Source: a bacterium (lineage in GTDB: Bacteria; Cyanobacteriota; Sericytochromatia; S15B-MN24; UBA4093). Taken from it: DNA of 64,000 nt. A program made the translations under genes and the position numbers. The stretch lies in assembly GCA_017744355.1 (NCBI GenBank), contig JAGIBK010000002.1:417001-481000 (forward strand), read 5' to 3'. Below are positions 41,574 to 49,890 of this stretch, one piece after another; position 1 is the first letter of the stretch; the number at the start of each line of letters is the position of its first letter. The notes beneath the pieces are model-generated. The model searched no databases, was not told the DNA's origin, and saw nothing but the letters and a program-made list of their open reading frames with translations.

Positions 41574-42173
41574 ATGCGTAACCTGATAGGTGTCATGACG
41601 GCGGCCACCCTCTTGGCCGGCTGCACCGCGTATTCCCCCTTCGATTCGCTCCAGACCTCGGGCGCTCTCTTGACCACCGAGGGAAAAGTGACCGTGAAGG
41701 CCAGCTTTGTGCCGGGCGGCTACACGTTCCCAGTTGCCGCTCCTGTGGTGTACCGCACGGCGGCGGTCGTACCCAACCTGACCAAGTCGCAGGTCGACCA
41801 CCTCAAGGTCAGCCTCTTCAGCGTGGAGGGCGAGACCGAGACGCCCCTCAAGGACGCGAACGGTGCGCCGCTGGTCAAGACCGTTTCGGCGAGCGATCTC
41901 GAATCGGGCCTGGTGGTCGGCGGGCTGACGATCGGCAAGTCCTACCGCCTCAAAGCGACGGCGTACCGGACCGCGGAGGAGTCGAGCCCGATCTCTTCCG
42001 AAGTCGTGGTGCTATTCAAGCTGGACAAGCTGAAGCCCTCGGCCGAATTGAACATCCAGCTCATGGACGTTCCTTTCAACGGGCAAATCTCGCCGCAAAT
42101 CGAGATCACTCCCAGCGGGGAGCTCGGTCATCAGGGGCCGATCGTGATCGAAGCGGAGATGCAGGTAGGATAG
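41574..42173 (+). CDS. Lipoprotein of unknown function
   Basis: 199 residues, lipobox LLAGC (Cys17). The mature part has a beta-sandwich look: VDHLKVSLFSVEGETETPLK, LESGLVVGGLTIGKSYRLKA and a final stretch SAELNIQLMDVPFNGQ. The same layout recurs in the lipoprotein at 43913 and in the N-terminal part of the one at 42186, so these are likely paralogous domains of one surface assembly. GGAGAG lies before the ATG; the next gene starts 12 bases later. Confidence 0.7.
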   Translation: MRNLIGVMTAATLLAGCTAYSPFDSLQTSGALLTTEGKVTVKASFVPGGYTFPVAAPVVYRTAAVVPNLTKSQVDHLKVSLFSVEGETETPLKDANGAPLVKTVSASDLESGLVVGGLTIGKSYRLKATAYRTAEESSPISSEVVVLFKLDKLKPSAELNIQLMDVPFNGQISPQIEITPSGELGHQGPIVIEAEMQVG

Positions 42174-42185
42174 CGAGGAGATCCC

Positions 42186-43892
42186 ATGCGTAAGTTCACT
42201 TTCAGCCTCACGTTATCGCTCGGGATCGCCCTCGTGGGTTGTGCGACCCTGGCGCCTCTCACCCCTGCTCCCGAGGCCGTCTCTCCCCAGGTCCTGCCGG
42301 CCTTCGAGCCGGGCGATCTGGTGCTGCGTCTGCGGATGGGCGATTCGCGGATCGTGCAGACCATCACCGGCGATCCGGTCGCGGTCTATGACGCGAACGA
42401 CGTCGACAAGCTGGTCATCACGGGGTTCGTCAAGGTGGGGGATGCCTTCGTTCCGATGAACGTCTCGGGCAAGCCCACCACCGAGAACGCGACCGACCGG
42501 CTCAAACTGGAGACCACAGGTGATCGGCGGTACTTTGTCCTGAAGAACCTGCCTGCGGAGCAGACGTACGGCTTCCAGGCCCGGGCCTTCGACGCCCAGG
42601 GCAAACAGATCTCGAAGGACGCCGACAGCATCACGCCGGTGACGTTCGTTCGACACACCTACGTGGAAACGGCGGATATCCCGCTTCGCCTGGTGGACAA
42701 GCCCTTCGTGGCCACGGCCAAGGCCCAGCTCAGCTTTCCGGACGGGCTGGACCAGACCGATCGCGTGGTGGTCACGCTCTTCAAGAAGGGTCCCCTGGAG
42801 GTGAAGGTGGCGGGCCCGTTCGTGATTTTCGCCGCCGAGCTCCAGAACACCCGCACGCTGTTGCTGGGCGGGTTGGCTCCTGAGACCACCTACGTCCTCA
42901 AGGCCGAGGCGCGGGCTGCCAACGATGAGGTGCTGGCCTCCGCCTCCAACGAGTGGAAGGTTGAGAACGACCGGAATCTCGGCACGAAGACGCTGGCGCT
43001 CAGCTTCGAGACCCAGGTCACCACCATTTCGGGGGGAAGTGACGGTTTCAACGTCGTCAATGTTCCCTTGGCCCAGGCCAGGTATATCGCGCCATACGGC
43101 ATGACGCTGGGAGACGATGGAGCCGTGTATGTGGCGGATCAGTACAACAGCGCGATCCGTCGTCTCGACCTCAATGGGAACGTGACGACCTGGGCGGGCA
43201 TTCCCTACCCTGAGGCGATGACCCGCGATGCCAGCGGGAATCTCTACGCTACGAGTGGCGCCACGTTTAAGGTCTACAAGATCACCGGTCAGGACACCTA
43301 CACCACGTATGCCGGAAACGGGTCGGGCAGCGGTCTCGATGCGCTTACCAACTCACTTCCCGGGGTTTGCGTGGATCCTCAGAACCAACTCTACGTCACG
43401 GGCTGGGACACGCTCTGGAAGTACACGGCGCCGGGGCAGCGGACGACCGGATCGTTTGGGCGACTTGAAGGCCTGCACTCGGATTCCCAGGGGAACATCT
43501 ACGCCGGCGATGTCAGTAGACACATCATTATCAAGATCGCTTCCGAGAGCGTGGCACCAGTGACGGTCGCGGGAAGCGGAGCGGGGGGCATCGAGGACGG
43601 CCCCGTGTTGACGGCGAAATTGTCCAGGCCCAGGTCCCTCGCGCTTTCGGGCGATACCCTGTACTTCACGGACGATGGGTATATCCGCCAGCTCAAGGGC
43701 GGACGGGTTAAGACCCTTGCGGGTGGTCCGGCGAATAACGGGGGGACCTTCCGTGATGGCAAGGGTTCCGAGGCGAGATTCGGCATGTTCTTGGGTGGCC
43801 TCGTGGTCTTGCCGGACGGAAACCTCGTGGTCTCCGATATGGACAACAGGCGCATTCGCAAGATCGTCCTCCCTAACTCACCTAAAAACTAG
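42186..43892 (+). CDS. Lipoprotein with paralogous beta domains and a C-terminal NHL-type beta-propeller
   Basis: 568 residues, lipobox LVGC (Cys19). Residues about 45-280 hold two copies of the domain shared with the neighbouring lipoproteins. Residues 290-565 carry NHL repeats (PYGMTLGDDGAVYVADQYNSAIRRLD, TRDASGNLYAT, RPRSLALSGDTLYFTDD, GGLVVLPDGNLVVSDMDNRRIRKI), that is a propeller of five or six blades. NHL propellers bind proteins or glycans. Third gene of the operon. Function unknown; surface location is firm. Confidence 0.78.
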   Translation: MRKFTFSLTLSLGIALVGCATLAPLTPAPEAVSPQVLPAFEPGDLVLRLRMGDSRIVQTITGDPVAVYDANDVDKLVITGFVKVGDAFVPMNVSGKPTTENATDRLKLETTGDRRYFVLKNLPAEQTYGFQARAFDAQGKQISKDADSITPVTFVRHTYVETADIPLRLVDKPFVATAKAQLSFPDGLDQTDRVVVTLFKKGPLEVKVAGPFVIFAAELQNTRTLLLGGLAPETTYVLKAEARAANDEVLASASNEWKVENDRNLGTKTLALSFETQVTTISGGSDGFNVVNVPLAQARYIAPYGMTLGDDGAVYVADQYNSAIRRLDLNGNVTTWAGIPYPEAMTRDASGNLYATSGATFKVYKITGQDTYTTYAGNGSGSGLDALTNSLPGVCVDPQNQLYVTGWDTLWKYTAPGQRTTGSFGRLEGLHSDSQGNIYAGDVSRHIIIKIASESVAPVTVAGSGAGGIEDGPVLTAKLSRPRSLALSGDTLYFTDDGYIRQLKGGRVKTLAGGPANNGGTFRDGKGSEARFGMFLGGLVVLPDGNLVVSDMDNRRIRKIVLPNSPKN

Positions 43893-43912
43893 CGGATCGC
43901 AAGGAGTTCAAC

Positions 43913-44500
43913 GTGAAGAAACATCTATCCCTTCTCACTTCGAGCCTCCTGCTGCTAGCGGGATGCGCTGCGGGGCCTCAGGTTGCCAGGACCGGTTCGG
44001 GCGCAATGCTGGTCCTCACTCCTGAGGTGGTCTCGGGCGGTTATCAGACGCAAGACGTGCCCTCGATCGAGCCGTTCACCGCCGCAGACGTCAAGAGCCT
44101 GGTGGTGAAGCTCTACACGGTGACGGACGGCGTCGAGACGCCAGTCACCGAGAACGGTCAGCAGGTGTCCCGCGGGCTCACCAGCGAGCGCCTCGGCGAC
44201 CCGGTCGTCTTCAGCAAGCTCAAGCCTCATACCACCTATCGCGCCAAGTGCGAGGCCTACGGCTTCGATATCCGGTATCCGGAACCTGAGGTGATCACCA
44301 TGACGCTCCTCAGCACGAATGATGCCAATTCGTACACCGACATCGTCGTGACCGATGACGATCGCCCGACGGTAGGCAAGCTCAAGGTACGTCTCAAGGC
44401 GCGCTTGTTCAGCGGCCAGACCGACTTCGACGTCACCATCGGAGCTGGTGGCCTGTTTCCCGGAGCTTCGGAGTCCCTGGCGCTCGAGCCTCTGGATTAG
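43913..44500 (+). CDS. Lipoprotein of unknown function
   Basis: 195 residues from a GTG with AAGGAG upstream; lipobox LLAGC (Cys18). Similar in plan to the lipoprotein at 41574: DVKSLVVKLYTVTDGVETPV, KLKPHTTYRAKCEAYGF and a final KLKVRLKARLFSGQTDFDV. Last gene of the operon, followed by a strong terminator. Its conservation with the other two points to a common partner or a shared assembly, which is inference. Confidence 0.7.
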   Translation: MKKHLSLLTSSLLLLAGCAAGPQVARTGSGAMLVLTPEVVSGGYQTQDVPSIEPFTAADVKSLVVKLYTVTDGVETPVTENGQQVSRGLTSERLGDPVVFSKLKPHTTYRAKCEAYGFDIRYPEPEVITMTLLSTNDANSYTDIVVTDDDRPTVGKLKVRLKARLFSGQTDFDVTIGAGGLFPGASESLALEPLD

Positions 44501-44525
44501 CCTTCCTGCCTTCTGTAGAGCAAAT

Positions 44526-44566
44526 AAAGGCGATCCTGTACCAAAGATTGGTACAGGGTCGCCTTT
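44526..44566. terminator. Terminator of the surface-protein operon
   Basis: An 18-base stem with one wobble pair (44526-44543 with 44549-44566) and a 5-base loop. The right arm ends CCTTT and the left arm begins AAAGG, so it can work from both sides for the convergent genes. Confidence 0.75.
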
Positions 44567-44633
44567 ACTATGTAGTGAGCCTTGCCAGCTTTCTAGAGCG
44601 ACCGAAAGGTGATGGTTTCGCGGTAAAAACCGC

Positions 44634-45224
44634 TTAAATGAGTCCGGCTTCTTGGAATAATCGATGGTAGATCTCTCGCACCACGGGCTCTTTTCGCTTG
44701 TTGTAATCCATCACCACTTCGACATTATCGAGAGACGATTGTTTCGCTTGTTCATACAACGCGCGGTCTTCGGGGTGAGTTCGTAGCCAATCGCGAAACA
44801 TGAGGTGGCGGATGCTCTCCGGGCAATCTGGGCCAAAAACATGGAGATTGACGCGGGGACCATTCAATCGAAGGCAACGATGCTGATGCCAGCTTGGCTC
44901 ACGAATGTACAGGTCAAAACCCAGCGATTCCAGGGCGGGGACATAAGCGGCTTCGTCGGTGGGATCAGGCACCGTGAGATCGATGTCGATCACTGGCTTT
45001 GCGGCGAGGCCTGGCACAGCGGTTGAGCCGATGTGTTCGAGCTGGAGAACTGTTGCGCCGAGTGCCGCCTTAATTTGCTCGGCGATCGCCAGATAGCGTT
45101 CGGGCCAAGCCCGATCGTATGGAACGACTTCGATGTTTTCTGGTTGTGGCTTGCCATGAACCCAGGGATTTTCGTTTGGGTCCGAATCGTAATCCCGAAC
45201 GATGTCCTTTGCTTGCACTTTCAC
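44634..45224 (-). CDS. GrpB family (UPF0157) nucleotidyltransferase-fold protein
   Basis: 196 residues. EHIGSTAVPGLAAKPVIDIDL carries the Gly-Ser and Asp-x-Asp core of the polymerase-beta fold, and HVFGPDCPESIRHLMFRDWLR is the usual GrpB C-terminal segment. The substrate is unknown; some relatives are fused to CoA kinases. GGAGGAG lies before the ATG. GC content is slightly below the core average. Confidence 0.88.
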   Translation of the reverse strand: MKVQAKDIVRDYDSDPNENPWVHGKPQPENIEVVPYDRAWPERYLAIAEQIKAALGATVLQLEHIGSTAVPGLAAKPVIDIDLTVPDPTDEAAYVPALESLGFDLYIREPSWHQHRCLRLNGPRVNLHVFGPDCPESIRHLMFRDWLRTHPEDRALYEQAKQSSLDNVEVVMDYNKRKEPVVREIYHRLFQEAGLI

Positions 45225-45466
45225 GTTTCATCTCCTCCGGATCGCTGGCTTCAAACGCATCAGGCTCAAGTAGATTGTAGTCTGAGCCCTTTAAAGCTTG
45301 TCCACCCCAGCTCGATAGGCCCTTGGTGAAAGCTCAGGGGGTTTCCGAATCAAAGAAGCTATCAATCTCCTTTCAAGCGCCGGATGGGATGGCCGTAGCT
45401 CTTGCTTGTTGAACTAATCTGAGGATGTGACAAAATGTTAAGAGTGGCATAGCAAGGGAGGACAAG

Positions 45467-45667
45467 ATGGCTGGCGAAACGGACCGCTTGAAGGGTAAGG
45501 GCAAGGAGCTAAAGGGCGATACTCAAGAATTTGTCGGCGAAATGACGGGCGATCGCTCGTTGGAGCGCAAAGGCAAGCTCGAGCAAATGAAGGGCAAGGC
45601 CCAGCAGGCCTGGGGAGACGTCAAGGAAAAGGCCGAAGATATCAAGCGCGATATTCAAGATAGGTAG
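45467..45667 (+). CDS. CsbD family stress protein
   Basis: 66 residues, highly charged: GETDRLKGKGKELKGD, VGEMTGDRSLERKGKLEQMKGKAQQ. CsbD-like proteins are general stress proteins of unknown mechanism, usually under sigma-B or RpoS control. GGGAGG lies six bases before the ATG. Monocistronic, with an unusually long hairpin ten bases after the stop. Confidence 0.92.
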   Translation: MAGETDRLKGKGKELKGDTQEFVGEMTGDRSLERKGKLEQMKGKAQQAWGDVKEKAEDIKRDIQDR

Positions 45668-45676
45668 CGCTCAATT

Positions 45677-45725
45677 CACCTGTAAAGGGGAGCCTCCGGC
45701 ATCCGGAGGCTCCCCTTTACAGGTG
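45677..45725. terminator. Perfect 23-base inverted repeat after csbD
   Basis: Arms 45677-45699 and 45703-45725 are perfectly complementary with a 3-base loop. The outer part holds AAAGGGG/CCCCTTT. It should form a very stable hairpin and act as terminator or mRNA 3' shield; no T tract follows. Confidence 0.7.
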
Positions 45726-45795
45726 GAAAGGTGCTTACAAGCCGAGGCGGGGTAAGATGTTACCTATCGACGATTGATTCCCGGAGGACGTTCAC

Positions 45796-48228
45796 TTGTT
45801 ATCCAAAGTTCGCCCTTTCGCTCTTTGTTGCCTGATCCTCGCCTTCGCCACACCGGCGCTCGCCCAGGTCCCCACCTACCAGCTACCGGCGCCGGAGCTT
45901 GCGCGCATCGTGGACGCTCCGCTTCCGCCCAGTATCAGCATCGGCCCGGATAACCGCACCCTGCTGCTCATGGAGCGGCGATCGCTGCCGAGCATCCTTG
46001 AGGTCAGCCAGCCCGAGCTCAAGCTCGCAGGTCTTGCCGTCAACCCGAAGACGAACGGCGAGTCCCGAGTGAACTACGTTTCGGGACTCGCCTTCCAGGC
46101 GTTGCCCGACGGCAAGGCTCGCAAGGTCACGGGCCTGCCCAAGGAGCCTCAGATTTCCCACGTCGCCTGGTCGCCCGATGGTAAGAAGCTGGCCTTCACC
46201 CTCACCCGCGATGCCGGTATCGAGCTTTGGGTGGCGGACGTCGCGACGGCTCGGGCCCAGCGCCACGGAGTCCTTCGCCTCAACGCGGCGGTGGGGATGC
46301 CGTTTGCTTGGCTCTCTGATAGCCAAAGCATCCTCTGCCGAGCCGTTCCGGAAAAGCGCGGCGCGGCCCCCAAGGAGCCGGAGGCCCCCGTCGGCCCGAT
46401 CGTGCAGGAGAACATGGGCGAGAAGGCCCCTGCCCGCACCTATCCGAACTTGCTCAAGGGGCCGTACGATGAGGCCCTCTTCGAGCACTACCTGACGTCT
46501 CAGCTGCTCGTGCTCGATGCAACCGGTCGCGCGAAGCCTCTCGGCCAGCCCGGGCTGATGATGGGCGCGCGCCCCTCGCCGGACGGCAAGTACGTGCTCG
46601 TCGAGACGGTCCATCGCCCCTACTCCTACCTCGTGCCGCTGGATCGCTTCCCGACTCGGGCCGAGGTCTGGGATCGCGCAGGGCGGCTCGTCCGGCGCGT
46701 GGCGGATTTGCCGCTTGCTGAGACCGTACCGATCTCCTTCGACGCCGTCCGCAAGGGACCGCGTGCTCTGGCGTGGCGTCCGGATGCCGATGCTTGCCTC
46801 TACTGGGCCGAGGCCCAGGACGGCGGCGATCCGGCCCAGCCGGCACCCGTGCGGGATCGCGTGCTCATGCTCAAGGCGCCCTTCAAGGGTGAGCCGACCC
46901 CGTTGGTCGATCTGGCTTACCGCTTCTCGGGAGCCGAGTGGGCGAACGGTCGCCTCGCCTTGGTCTGGGAGCAATGGCGCAAGACGCGCCAGGAGCGCAC
47001 CTGGGTGCTCTCGCCCGATACCACCGCGGTGCCTCGGAAGCTCTTCGAGCGCTCCTCCGAGGATCGCTACGGCGATCCGGGCAGCCCCATTCGCCAGCGC
47101 ACGGCGCGCGGCACTTTCGTCATGACCGCCTCTGCCGATGGCAAGAGCCTGCTCTTCAGCGGAGCGGGGGCTTCGCCGAGCGGCAACAAACCCTTCCTGG
47201 ATCGGCTCGACCTCGAGACCGGCCGCAAGGAGCGTCTCTGGGAGTCCCAGGCGCCCACCTACGCGGTGGTGGCGCATGTTTTCGACGCTTCGGGCAAGCG
47301 CCTGCTGATCCGTCGAGAGTCCCCCAGCGAGCCGCCCAACTACGTCCTGCGCGACGGGGCGCAGGAGCATGCGATCACGCACTTCGCCCATCCCACGCCC
47401 GAACTGGCCGGCGTCCGAAAGGAACTCATCACCTACAAGCGTGCGGACGGGCTGCCCTTGAGCGGGACCCTCTACTTGCCGTCGAACTACGATCCTGCCA
47501 AGCAAGGGCCCCTGCCCATGGTGATGTGGGCTTACCCTCGCGAGTTCAAGAGCGCCGATGCGGCAGGACAGCTCGACCGCTCGCCGTACATGTTCGATCG
47601 GATCGCGTACAACTCGCCCCTGGTCTGGCTGGCGCGCGGGTATGCCGTGCTGGACGATCCCAAGCTGCCCATCCTCGGTCAGGGGGAAAACGAGCCCAAC
47701 GATACCTACGTCGAGCAACTGGTCGCCGGTGCCAAGGCTGCGGTGGACGAGGTCGTGCGGCGCGGGGTGGCGGATCCCCGTCGGATCGCGATTGGCGGCC
47801 ACTCTTACGGGGCGTTCATGACGGCCAACTTGCTGGCCCACTCGGACCTCTTCGCCGCCGGCATCGCCCGCAGCGGGGCCTATAACCGCACGCTGACGCC
47901 CTTCGGCTTCCAGTCCGAAGAACGCACCCTCTGGGAGGCGCCCGACACCTACTTCAAGATGTCGCCCTTCGTGAACGCCAACCGCATCAACGAGCCGCTG
48001 CTCTTGATTCACGGCGCGGCCGACTCCAACCCCGGCACCTTCCCCATGCAGAGCGAGCGGTTCTACCAGGCCCTCAAGGGCCTCGGTGCGACGACCCGGC
48101 TGGTGCTCCTCCCGCACGAGGAGCATAGCTACCGGGCACGTGAATCCATCCTGCACATGCTCTACGAGACGGATCGTTGGCTCGATCGGTACGTGAAGCA
48201 TCGCCCAGCTGATACGCCGCGTCGCTGA
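45796..48228 (+). CDS. Secreted prolyl-oligopeptidase-family (S9) serine peptidase
   Basis: 810 residues from a TTG with GGAGG upstream. Signal peptide MLSKVRPFALCCLILAFATPALA, a beta-propeller to about residue 530 and an alpha/beta-hydrolase domain with Ser670 in GGHSYGAFM, Asp in IHGAADSNPG and His in HEEHSYR. It is of the acylaminoacyl-peptidase / dipeptidyl-peptidase type and should trim short peptides outside the cytoplasm. The upstream gap has no obvious promoter. Two VOC genes follow, the first 46 bases on. Confidence 0.92.
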   Translation: MLSKVRPFALCCLILAFATPALAQVPTYQLPAPELARIVDAPLPPSISIGPDNRTLLLMERRSLPSILEVSQPELKLAGLAVNPKTNGESRVNYVSGLAFQALPDGKARKVTGLPKEPQISHVAWSPDGKKLAFTLTRDAGIELWVADVATARAQRHGVLRLNAAVGMPFAWLSDSQSILCRAVPEKRGAAPKEPEAPVGPIVQENMGEKAPARTYPNLLKGPYDEALFEHYLTSQLLVLDATGRAKPLGQPGLMMGARPSPDGKYVLVETVHRPYSYLVPLDRFPTRAEVWDRAGRLVRRVADLPLAETVPISFDAVRKGPRALAWRPDADACLYWAEAQDGGDPAQPAPVRDRVLMLKAPFKGEPTPLVDLAYRFSGAEWANGRLALVWEQWRKTRQERTWVLSPDTTAVPRKLFERSSEDRYGDPGSPIRQRTARGTFVMTASADGKSLLFSGAGASPSGNKPFLDRLDLETGRKERLWESQAPTYAVVAHVFDASGKRLLIRRESPSEPPNYVLRDGAQEHAITHFAHPTPELAGVRKELITYKRADGLPLSGTLYLPSNYDPAKQGPLPMVMWAYPREFKSADAAGQLDRSPYMFDRIAYNSPLVWLARGYAVLDDPKLPILGQGENEPNDTYVEQLVAGAKAAVDEVVRRGVADPRRIAIGGHSYGAFMTANLLAHSDLFAAGIARSGAYNRTLTPFGFQSEERTLWEAPDTYFKMSPFVNANRINEPLLLIHGAADSNPGTFPMQSERFYQALKGLGATTRLVLLPHEEHSYRARESILHMLYETDRWLDRYVKHRPADTPRR

Positions 48229-48274
48229 GCCTCGACAAGGGCGATTGTCACGCGTCAAAAAAAAGGAGGAACCA

Positions 48275-48673
48275 TTGTCAGAGACCACTGCCCCGATCGG
48301 GATTTCGCACGTCGGCTTCATCGCCATCAATGTGCGCGACGTCGAGAAGGCCATCGCCTTCTACGGTGAGACGCTCGGCTTCAAAAAGACCACGGATGCC
48401 ACGATGGGCCCCATGCGCTGGGTCGAGTTCACGCCCCCCGGCAACGCCACGCGCGTGACGCTCCTCAGCGAGGGGAATCCCGCCTTCGAACCCGAGCGGG
48501 TCGGCGCCATGATCGCGGCGACCTTCGAGGTCAACGGCTTCGAGGCCACCTGTGCGCAGCTCAAGCAGCGGGGTGTCACCTTCGGGGTGGAGCCGCGGAA
48601 GGAGCCGTGGGGTTGGTGGGCTGAGATCCTGGATCCGGACGGCAATACCTTGGGCTTGCACGCCGAGGCGTAA
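48275..48673 (+). CDS. VOC family protein
   Basis: 132 residues. The TTG at 48275 has AAGGAGG five bases upstream, which fixes the start. ISHVGFIAINVRDVEKAIAFYGETLGF and ILDPDGNTLGLHAE are typical of glyoxalase-like proteins; the His near residue 11, Glu60-region and C-terminal His/Glu may bind metal. Substrate unknown. It may be co-transcribed with the S9 peptidase upstream and the VOC gene downstream. Confidence 0.88.
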   Translation: MSETTAPIGISHVGFIAINVRDVEKAIAFYGETLGFKKTTDATMGPMRWVEFTPPGNATRVTLLSEGNPAFEPERVGAMIAATFEVNGFEATCAQLKQRGVTFGVEPRKEPWGWWAEILDPDGNTLGLHAEA

Positions 48674-48733
48674 GACTTACCAGCACGATTCGCTGCACAT
48701 TCAACCGACCTCATCAGACAGAAAGGAAGCCCC

Positions 48734-49087
48734 ATGCCCGTTACGCAGATTGCGTTCGTGATGTACCCCGTTACCGATATGGCGCGCGCCGTGGCCTTTT
48801 ATCGCGACGTGCTCGGCCTGAAGCCTGAGGGCCTCGCCTCGGAGACCTGGGTGGAGTTCGAGGTCGGCAAAGGCACCTTCGGGGTGGGAAACTTCGAGCA
48901 GGTCGGAAAACCCGGCACGGCTCAGTCCTTGTCGCTCGAGGTGGACGATATGGAGGCCTTCCGGGCGATGCTGGCCGAGCGCGGCGTCAAGGCGAGCGAG
49001 GCTTTCGAAACGCCGATCTGCTGGATCTCGATGGTGAGCGACCCGGACGGCAACCAGATCTGGCTGCACCAGGCAAAGCACGCCTAA
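48734..49087 (+). CDS. VOC family protein
   Basis: 117 residues; MARAVAFYRDVLGLKPEG, TWVEFEVGKGTFGVG and VSDPDGNQIWLHQAK mark the fold. AAAGGAAG lies six bases before the ATG. It is the second of two adjacent VOC genes (60 bases apart) and resembles the copy at 33786 in its C-terminal motif. The pair may have arisen by duplication; their substrates are unknown. Confidence 0.88.
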   Translation: MPVTQIAFVMYPVTDMARAVAFYRDVLGLKPEGLASETWVEFEVGKGTFGVGNFEQVGKPGTAQSLSLEVDDMEAFRAMLAERGVKASEAFETPICWISMVSDPDGNQIWLHQAKHA

Positions 49088-49102
49088 ATCGCCAACCAAG
49101 AC

Positions 49103-49130
49103 GTCCCTGCCCGCCGAAGCGGGCAGGGAC
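49103..49130. terminator. Hairpin between convergent genes
   Basis: A perfect 12-base GC-rich stem with a CGAA tetraloop, 16 bases after the VOC stop. No T tract on either side. Confidence 0.55.
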
Positions 49131-49181
49131 GCAACATCGCGCCAGCGGCTGTCGCTATTGCGCCTTGAGAGGGGAGCGGAT

Positions 49182-49661
49182 TTAGACGGGGATCCGCTTC
49201 TCCTCGATGTCGTAGATGTCGAACCAGCGATAGATCCGCTGCCAGCTCTGGGGCGGCAGGTTCTCTTGGACATAGTCCTCCATGTGGAGGACGAGCCGAT
49301 CGTCTAGCTCGCTGAGCCGCTTTTCGCGCCAGCCGTTGCTCCAGCGCACGATGTCGATCCGATCCCGCTTGACGGCCACCTCCTGGATCCAGTCGGCGAC
49401 CTCGTCGTCGGAGGCGCCGGTGGCGACGAACGCCTTGAAGGCCTCGGCCGATATGCCCGCGAAGTCGAGAAAGAGGCGGCTGAGCGGGCAATCGTAATGA
49501 TACTCGCCCTGCCATCCGGCAATCTCCGCGCGGCACTTGTCCAGGGCGCGGGCTGCGATCGCGTAATCCGCAAGCGGCTCGGCTGGACTACGGGGGAAAT
49601 CCGTTCGCAGGTCCTTGGCTAAGCGCTTCACTTGATCTAGGTTCATCGTGGTGGCGGCCAT
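49182..49661 (-). CDS. DUF5069 domain protein
   Basis: 159 residues. LAKDLRTDFPRSPAEPLADY, ALDKCRAEIAGWQGEYHYDCPLSRLFLDFAG and VADWIQEVAVKRD are the DUF5069 marks. The family is cytoplasmic and of unknown function. GAGGGT lies before the ATG. It is convergent with the VOC genes and 229 bases from the divergent transporter. Confidence 0.85.
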   Translation of the reverse strand: MAATTMNLDQVKRLAKDLRTDFPRSPAEPLADYAIAARALDKCRAEIAGWQGEYHYDCPLSRLFLDFAGISAEAFKAFVATGASDDEVADWIQEVAVKRDRIDIVRWSNGWREKRLSELDDRLVLHMEDYVQENLPPQSWQRIYRWFDIYDIEEKRIPV

Positions 49662-49890
49662 GGCGCTGACCCTCCTTTGCGCATCATCGGGCGATTTTCA
49701 CGTCTGTCGCGAAGGTTATGCCGGTTCCGGCACCAAGTCAAACTGAGCCCATCGTCCTCATCACCCGCTTGCCGCGTGGCAAGCGGGTATCAGACGACCC
49801 TTGCGCGAGGGGCGTGGTAAAAATCCGGCGACTCTCCACGTGGTCTTCCGCGAGGCCCCGGCCGAGAATGGGGGGACGGGAGTGGGTGCG

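Noticed and set aside
45317-45350. Another copy of the tRNA-region terminator
   Set aside because: CTTGGTGAAAGCTCAGGGGG resembles the 30089 terminator, but the stem is imperfect, no tRNA sequence precedes it and the match is short.
45883-48354. 823-residue frame antisense to the S9 peptidase
   Set aside because: The peptidase has signal, propeller and catalytic triad; the antisense frame has the His/Arg/Gly/Leu-rich composition of a shadow.
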